In this document: positions 4,822 through 8,555 of the stretch, piece by piece | Layout of the letters: every line of letters starts with the position of its first letter | Position numbering within the stretch: the first letter of the stretch is position 1 | Assembly (NCBI GenBank): GCA_934402125.1 | Contig: CAKRTY010000053.1 | Location: 1 to 8,555 of the forward strand | Length of the DNA stretch: 8,555 nucleotides | From: an uncultured Anaerosacchariphilus sp. | GTDB taxonomy: Bacteria > Bacillota > Clostridia > Lachnospirales > Lachnospiraceae | Direction of reading: 5' to 3' | Made by a program: the position numbers and the translations under genes | The notes under the pieces: model-generated | Seen by the model: the letters and a program-made list of their open reading frames with translations, nothing else | What the model was told of the DNA's origin: nothing | Database searches by the model: none

Positions 4822-6228
4822 ATGATAAACTGGAAAAAAATTACAGCCCTCACAGCGGCAGGACTCATGGCAGTATCCGCGGCAGGATGCCAGGGGAAAA
4901 AGGACGCAAAAAGTGAGGACATTGATATAGCAGACGTAGTGGAAGAAACCGAAGATACAGCCGAGGCAGAGACACCGGCCGAAGTCGCCTCCGATCTGGA
5001 AGCCAGCATATCCTGGTGGACCTATCCGGTATTTGTCCAGGACGAGGGCCAGGCCGACGGCACCTACGAGCAGACGCTGATTCAGAAATTCAATGAAAAA
5101 TATCCGAACATAAAAGTAGAACTGAAGCTTCTGGACTATACCGATGGTCCAAACTTGGTAGAGGAACAGATCAAAGCCGAAGGCGGAGAACTTCCTAACG
5201 TCCTGCTGGACGAGCCGGGCAGAATCAGCGGCTATGCGAAAAAGGGCATGCTGTCGGACATCAGCGATCTGTTTACCGATGAGGTGAAATCCGATCTGGT
5301 CAGCGAGGGAATCTTAAGCGCCTGCAGCGTGGGAGATACCTACGTCATGTATCCCTTGAGCGGATCCAATTATGTGATGGCCTTCAACCGGGAAATGCTG
5401 GAAGGATCCGGCGCCATGGAGCTGATGAACCGGGAGGGAGCCTGCACCTGGACTACAGAAGCCTTTGAGCAGGTACTGGAGAAGCTGAACGCCTCCGGCT
5501 TCAATGCCGGAATGCTGTACTGCTCCGGTATCGCGGGAGATTACGCTACCCGTTCCTTTATTACTAACCTCTACGACGGAAGTCTGATGAAGGAAGATAA
5601 GAGTGCCTACACCATGAACAGCGACGCCAATCAGAAGGCATTTTCCAAGATAAAGGAATGGATCGGCAAGGGCTGGATGCTGAACGGTACAGACTCCTCC
5701 GGTGCGGATGCCGTGGAAGAATTTGTGACAGGCAACAATTCCTACTGCCTGCTGTGGAGCCTGCCCCAGGCCATCAGCAATGCGGCGGCTCTGGAGGAGA
5801 ACGGCGTAGATGTGGTGATTATGCCCTATCCGTCGGAGGACGGAACCCCGTCGCTGGAATATATGCTGAATGGCTTCTGTATTTTTCAGACCGCGGACGA
5901 GGCCAAGGAACAGGCCTCCCGTTACCTGGTTGATTTCCTGTGCAACGACGAGTCTGTAGCAAAGGAAAATGTAGTACGAAGCGGCGCGTTTCCGGTGCGC
6001 GCTTCCATGGGCGACGTCTATGACGGAAATGAGGAAGCGCTGTTGTATGAGGCGCTGATGTCCTATAGCGGCACCTACTACCAGTCTGTCAAGGGCTTTG
6101 AAAAAATGCGGGTATACTGGTATCAGATGGAAACAGAGATTCTGGAGGATCAGTACAGTGTCAAGGAAGCAACGAACAGCTTCACAGAATACGCCAACAA
6201 GACGCTGACGGAGAAAGAGGAAGAATAG
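4822..6228 (+). CDS. Extracellular solute-binding lipoprotein (family 1), orphan
   Basis: 468 aa. The ATG at 4822 is chosen because AGGAGG (4806-4811) is 10 bases upstream and a lipoprotein signal peptide then begins at residue 1: MINWKK, hydrophobic core, and AAGC with lipidated C23. An in-frame upstream start at 4768 would overlap the promoter and bury the signal. Residues 25-60 are a very acidic linker. The rest resembles sugar-type ABC solute-binding proteins: ISWWTYP (63-69), FNEKYPNIKVELK, a mid-protein segment LWSLPQAIS and a Trp/Tyr-rich C-terminus (MRVYWYQME). Such proteins sit on the outer membrane face and deliver ligand to an ABC permease, but no permease or ATPase gene is present. 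The ligand cannot be told. The gene ends 1 base before pyrC, so the two are translationally coupled. Confidence 0.85.
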   Translation: MINWKKITALTAAGLMAVSAAGCQGKKDAKSEDIDIADVVEETEDTAEAETPAEVASDLEASISWWTYPVFVQDEGQADGTYEQTLIQKFNEKYPNIKVELKLLDYTDGPNLVEEQIKAEGGELPNVLLDEPGRISGYAKKGMLSDISDLFTDEVKSDLVSEGILSACSVGDTYVMYPLSGSNYVMAFNREMLEGSGAMELMNREGACTWTTEAFEQVLEKLNASGFNAGMLYCSGIAGDYATRSFITNLYDGSLMKEDKSAYTMNSDANQKAFSKIKEWIGKGWMLNGTDSSGADAVEEFVTGNNSYCLLWSLPQAISNAAALEENGVDVVIMPYPSEDGTPSLEYMLNGFCIFQTADEAKEQASRYLVDFLCNDESVAKENVVRSGAFPVRASMGDVYDGNEEALLYEALMSYSGTYYQSVKGFEKMRVYWYQMETEILEDQYSVKEATNSFTEYANKTLTEKEEE

Positions 6229-6229
6229 T

Positions 6230-7498
6230 ATGATAGGAATTCGCGGCGGCAGAATCTTAGACCCGGTAAGCGGCAGAGATTTTATCGGAGATCTGATTTT
6301 GGAAAATGGGACAGTCAAAGCGATAGGAGCGAAGCTGAATCTGGAAGGCTGCGAAGAGATTATTGACGCGGCAGGAATGGTGGTTGCGCCCGGACTGGTG
6401 GATGTGCATGTCCATTTCCGCGATCCGGGTCTTACCTATAAAGAAGATATCCAGACCGGAGCGGCGGCAGCGGCGGCAGGCGGTTTTACCACCGTGATCT
6501 GCATGGCCAATACCAGACCGGTGGTAGATAACGCGGAAGGTCTGTCCTATGTCCTGGAGCAGGGACGAAAGACCGGGATCCATGTGCTTTCCTGCGCCTG
6601 TGTCACCAAGGGGATGCAGGGAAAAGAACTGGTAGATATGGACGGCTTACGGGCAGCGGGAGCGGCAGGCTTTACCGACGACGGCATTCCGATTCTGGAT
6701 GAAGCGGTTTTAAAGGCGGCGCTCCGAAAAGCAGAGGAGCTGCAGGTCCCGGTAAGCCTTCATGAGGAGGATCCGAAGCTGATTGCCAATAATGGAATCA
6801 ACCGTGGTCCGGTCTCAGAGAAACTTGGGATCGGAGGTTCTCCGGCGGAAGCGGAGATTACCATGGTGGAGCGGGATTGCCGTCTTGCGGAGGAGACCGG
6901 AGCCAGCGTCAATATCCAGCACATCAGTACTGCCGGAGCGGTGGAGGCTGTGCGCGCGTCCAAGAAGCGCGGTTCCCATGTGACAGCCGAGGCAGCGCCC
7001 CATCATTTCACACTGACGGACGAAGCGGTGCTTAGCTATGGCACGTTGGCGAAGATGAATCCGCCCCTTCGGACAGAAGCAGACCGGCAGGCCGTCATCG
7101 AAGGCCTGAAGGACGGCACCATCGATATGATTGCCACCGACCACGCCCCTCACAGCATGGACGAGAAGAACAAACCCCTGACGGAAGCGCCCAGCGGTAT
7201 CATCGGCCTGGAGACCTCCCTGGCCCTTAGTATCACGGAGCTTGTGAAGCCCGGTCATCTGACGCTCATGGAGCTGATGCGGAAAATGAGTCAGAATCCG
7301 GCGGCATTGTACCATCTGCCCTTCCCGGGCATTGCCGAAGGCGCGCCTGCGGATCTGGTGATTTTTGATGAAAATGAGGAGTGGAAGGCAGAAGACTTCC
7401 GGTCCAAAGCAGTCAATACGCCTTTTAAGGGTTGGACCCTGACCGGACGGGTGCATTACACCATCTGCGACGGAAAGATAGTATACAAGTTAAAATAG
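6230..7498 (+). CDS. pyrC: Dihydroorotase
   Basis: Third step of de novo pyrimidine synthesis: reversible cyclisation of N-carbamoyl-L-aspartate to dihydroorotate, in the cytoplasm. 422 aa, the usual length for the Bacillus-type enzyme. Zinc and catalytic residues are all present: H60 and H62 in DVHVHFRDPG (R64 for the substrate carboxylate), D151 in FTDDG, H178 in SLHEEDP, H231 in IQHIST, D304 and H308 in ATDHAPHS. D151 takes the bridging role that a carboxylated Lys has in other classes. AGAGG (6216-6220), inside the end of the preceding gene, serves as ribosome binding site. No other pyr gene is adjacent, and no PyrR-type leader was recognised. A terminator follows. Confidence 0.95.
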   Translation: MIGIRGGRILDPVSGRDFIGDLILENGTVKAIGAKLNLEGCEEIIDAAGMVVAPGLVDVHVHFRDPGLTYKEDIQTGAAAAAAGGFTTVICMANTRPVVDNAEGLSYVLEQGRKTGIHVLSCACVTKGMQGKELVDMDGLRAAGAAGFTDDGIPILDEAVLKAALRKAEELQVPVSLHEEDPKLIANNGINRGPVSEKLGIGGSPAEAEITMVERDCRLAEETGASVNIQHISTAGAVEAVRASKKRGSHVTAEAAPHHFTLTDEAVLSYGTLAKMNPPLRTEADRQAVIEGLKDGTIDMIATDHAPHSMDEKNKPLTEAPSGIIGLETSLALSITELVKPGHLTLMELMRKMSQNPAALYHLPFPGIAEGAPADLVIFDENEEWKAEDFRSKAVNTPFKGWTLTGRVHYTICDGKIVYKLK

Positions 7499-7510
7499 AC
7501 AAAAGTTATT

Positions 7511-7572
7511 TCGGGTTTAATTGGACGAAATTCCATAAAATGGAAATGTCCGGTTAAACCCGATTTTTGTTT
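7511..7572 (+). terminator. Rho-independent terminator after pyrC
   Basis: CGGGTTTAATTGGAC (7512-7526) pairs along its whole length with GTCCGGTTAAACCCG (7548-7562), counting two U-G pairs; T7511-A7563 can extend it. An inner hairpin TTCCAT (7531-7536)/ATGGAA (7540-7545) caps it. TTTTTGTTT (7564-7572) follows. It lies between the convergent pyrC and XRE genes, and on the minus strand the tail (AAATAACTTTT) is weaker, so termination is mainly for pyrC. Confidence 0.9.
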
Positions 7573-7600
7573 AGGGAGGAAAAGGGGTCATATGTAAGTT

Positions 7601-8014
7601 TCAACGCTTTTCAAATTTATTCATATACGCATACATACGGAGCATGGTGCGAATATCCGCCTGTCGCTCGGCGGAGAGCTCGTGATATGTTTCTATAATC
7701 CGAAGAGCATCATCGGAGCCATCTGACATGGAGCTCTGTTCCTGGAGCGAAGCAATGTGAGCCCGGCAGGCTTTGATGGTCATTTTATCAGGGTCAGTAT
7801 CGTAATATGCACAGAGCGCAAGAAATAAATCATCGTCAATACGGCGCTGCCCGGTCTCAATCCGTCCAAGCATAATGCTGGAAACCTGAGTTCCCAGTTC
7901 ACCCAGACCGGCAGCAACCTGAGCCAAAGTGAGCTCTTTTTGATTGCGTACCTTACGTAATTCTGCACCCAGTTCATCAATGATTTCTGTTTTCCTGAAA
8001 TTCTTATACGCCAT
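7601..8014 (-). CDS. XRE-family helix-turn-helix transcriptional regulator
   Basis: 137 aa. GGAGA lies 7 bases before the ATG. Residues 15-78 form an XRE/Cro-CI type HTH: LGAELRKVRNQKELTLAQVAAGLG (16-39), a recognition-helix region around TQVSSIMLGRIETGQR (42-57), then DDDLFLALCAYYDTDPDKM. This five-helix DNA-binding domain binds palindromic operators as a dimer. Residues 100-137 are predicted helical (DDALRIIETYHELSAERQADIRTML) and may dimerise; no peptidase or ligand domain is visible. It is transcribed divergently from the ORF6N gene, and a symmetric site lies between the two promoters. Autorepression plus control of the ORF6N gene is likely but inferred. Confidence 0.85.
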   Translation of the reverse strand: MAYKNFRKTEIIDELGAELRKVRNQKELTLAQVAAGLGELGTQVSSIMLGRIETGQRRIDDDLFLALCAYYDTDPDKMTIKACRAHIASLQEQSSMSDGSDDALRIIETYHELSAERQADIRTMLRMYAYMNKFEKR

Positions 8015-8046
8015 GACGGATTCTCCATTTCTTAATATTTAAATTG

Positions 8047-8075
8047 ATAATAGCATTAAAATCGGAATATAGCAA
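8047..8075 (-). promoter_or_regulatory. Promoter of the XRE regulator
   Basis: Read on the minus strand: TTGCTA (8075-8070), 17-base spacer, TATTAT (8052-8047) preceded by TGC, an extended -10. The start would be near 8040, giving a leader of about 25 bases. Confidence 0.7.
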
Positions 8076-8096
8076 TTGACAGTACAAATACCGATT
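8060..8096. promoter_or_regulatory. Candidate operator for the XRE regulator
   Basis: AATCGG (8060-8065) and CCGATT (8091-8096) are inverted half-sites; similarity continues loosely as AATCGGwATwT. Their centre at about 8078 is near the junction of the two -35 boxes, and each half-site lies in the spacer of one promoter. A dimer or tetramer bound here could repress both directions. The half-sites are short and far apart, so direct binding evidence is lacking. Confidence 0.45.
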
Positions 8097-8104
8097 GATA
8101 TAAT
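8076..8104 (+). promoter_or_regulatory. Perfect consensus sigma-A promoter of the ORF6N gene
   Basis: TTGACA (8076-8081), exactly 17 bases, TATAAT (8099-8104). Both boxes are perfect. The -35 directly abuts the -35 of the divergent XRE promoter. Such a strong promoter is usually kept under repression. Confidence 0.9.
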
Positions 8105-8128
8105 TAAAATTATTACAAATAAAGAAAA

Positions 8129-8152
8129 ATATATTGAAATAATTCAATATAT
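8129..8152. promoter_or_regulatory. AT-rich inverted repeat in the ORF6N leader
   Basis: ATATATTGAA (8129-8138) and TTCAATATAT (8143-8152) are perfect 10-bp arms around ATAA. It lies downstream of the predicted transcription start (about 8111) and upstream of the ribosome binding site (8164-8172). It may be a second operator or an mRNA hairpin; without a T run it is not a terminator. Confidence 0.45.
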
Positions 8153-8179
8153 GTATATGAAAGAGAAGGAGAATGAAGC

Positions 8180-8555
8180 GTGGAAGAGAAGCAAGAATTA
8201 CTAACTGTAGATTCCGGGAAAATTCAAAATCTGGTATATACGATTCGTGGGCAGCAGGTTATGCTGGACAGCGATTTGGCGGATTTGTATGGATATGAGG
8301 TGAAAAGATTAAATGAACAGGTTAGAAGAAATATAAACAGGTTTCCGACAGATTTTATGTTTCAATTGACACAAGACGAGGCTGAATTGGTGAAGTCGCA
8401 AAATGCGACTTCACCAAAAGATACATTATTTGAAGGACAATCTGGTGGCCGAAGGAAATTACCATATGTCTTCACAGAACAGGGAATCTATATGCTGGCC
8501 ACAGTTTTACGTGGGGAACTTGCAGAAAAGCAGAGTATTTATATTATGCGGGCAT
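8180..8555 (+). CDS. ORF6N-domain DNA-binding protein, N-terminal part (runs off the window)
   Basis: Open from GTG 8180 to the window end (125 complete codons, no stop). AAGGAG (8166-8171) is 8 bases upstream of the GTG; the ATG at 8173 is in another frame and too close to the site. Residues 15-63 (IQNLVYTIRGQQVMLDSDLADLYG, then RLNEQVRRNINRFPTDFMFQL) and PYVFTEQGIYMLATVLRGE match the ORF6N domain found in phage antirepressors and related accessory proteins. Function here is unknown; an antirepressor or regulator role paired with the XRE gene is an inference. The region is visibly more AT-rich than the genes to the left, which suggests acquired DNA. A perfect inverted repeat lies within codons 70-80. 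Confidence 0.85.
   Translation, partial: MEEKQELLTVDSGKIQNLVYTIRGQQVMLDSDLADLYGYEVKRLNEQVRRNINRFPTDFMFQLTQDEAELVKSQNATSPKDTLFEGQSGGRRKLPYVFTEQGIYMLATVLRGELAEKQSIYIMRA
8387..8417. repeat. Perfect 14-bp inverted repeat inside the ORF6N coding sequence
   Basis: TTGGTGAAGTCGCA (8387-8400) and TGCGACTTCACCAA (8404-8417) are perfect arms around AAA. They encode residues 70-79 (LVKSQNATSP). The segment sits between the two recognisable halves of the domain, where ORF6N proteins tend to vary. Confidence 0.8.

Noticed and set aside
4602..4916. 104-aa plus-strand ORF in the spacer before the solute-binding protein
   Set aside because: It is Ser/Arg-rich with no domain, runs through hairpins and the promoter, and overlaps the lipoprotein gene out of frame.
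5314..6318. Minus-strand ORF (334 aa) opposite the solute-binding protein gene
   Set aside because: It is antisense to a well-supported lipoprotein gene, spans two gene boundaries and has no recognisable domain.
7574..7597. Good ribosome binding site (GGGAGG) followed by ATG-TAA, a start-stop pair
   Set aside because: It sits just after the pyrC terminator with no coding content. It may be a remnant of a lost gene or chance; nothing else supports a feature.
1..8555. CRISPR array or insertion sequence
   Set aside because: No regularly spaced direct repeats, transposase motifs or terminal inverted repeats with target duplications were seen.

Overview
The window looks like chromosome from a Clostridia-class Firmicute, most likely Lachnospiraceae. 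This rests on four signs: an alpha-type (GSI-alpha) glutamine synthetase followed by an ANTAR-domain regulator, meso-diaminopimelate synthesis by the DapL aminotransferase route, strong AGGAGG ribosome binding sites, and consensus sigma-A promoters. The assignment is an inference from gene content; no database search was possible.

Layout. Bases 1-46 are the 3' part of a tRNA-Pro, followed by its terminator (51-79). A 400-base gene-free stretch (47-447) holds an intact palindromic repeat (81-129), a nested-hairpin element (133-201), a canonical promoter (263-291), an attenuator-like leader (298-363) and a decayed second copy of the palindromic repeat (365-412). Then comes a same-strand cluster: glnA (448-1794), a pseudo-receiver/ANTAR regulator (1834-2382), dapF (2454-3317) and dapL (3356-4570). 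A structured 200-base spacer and a new promoter precede a lipoprotein solute-binding protein (4822-6228), which runs with a 1-base gap into pyrC, dihydroorotase (6230-7498). A strong terminator (7511-7572) closes that unit. The right end has a different character: an AT-rich divergent module with an XRE-type repressor on the minus strand (7601-8014) and an ORF6N-domain gene on the plus strand (8180 to the window edge). Their promoters lie back to back.

How the parts may work together. The glnA leader starts with a hairpin whose six-base loop has the A1/G4 signature of ANTAR-binding RNA, followed by an intrinsic terminator. A protein with an ANTAR domain is encoded directly behind glnA, so RNA antitermination of glnA by its neighbour is the simplest reading. 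That regulator's receiver domain lacks the phospho-acceptor Asp and the conserved Lys, so it is unlikely to be switched by a histidine kinase. The glutamine synthetase lacks two residues tied to glutamine feedback in the B. subtilis enzyme (R62 and E304) and carries a 5-residue insertion in the Glu flap. Control of this enzyme may therefore have moved to the RNA level. dapL and dapF catalyse two consecutive steps, tetrahydrodipicolinate to LL-DAP to meso-DAP; the first uses glutamate as amino donor.

Most noteworthy: the glnA/ANTAR circuit with its unusual GS, the orphan solute-binding protein coupled to pyrC, and the XRE/ORF6N switch with a symmetric candidate operator and a perfect 14-bp inverted repeat inside the ORF6N coding sequence.
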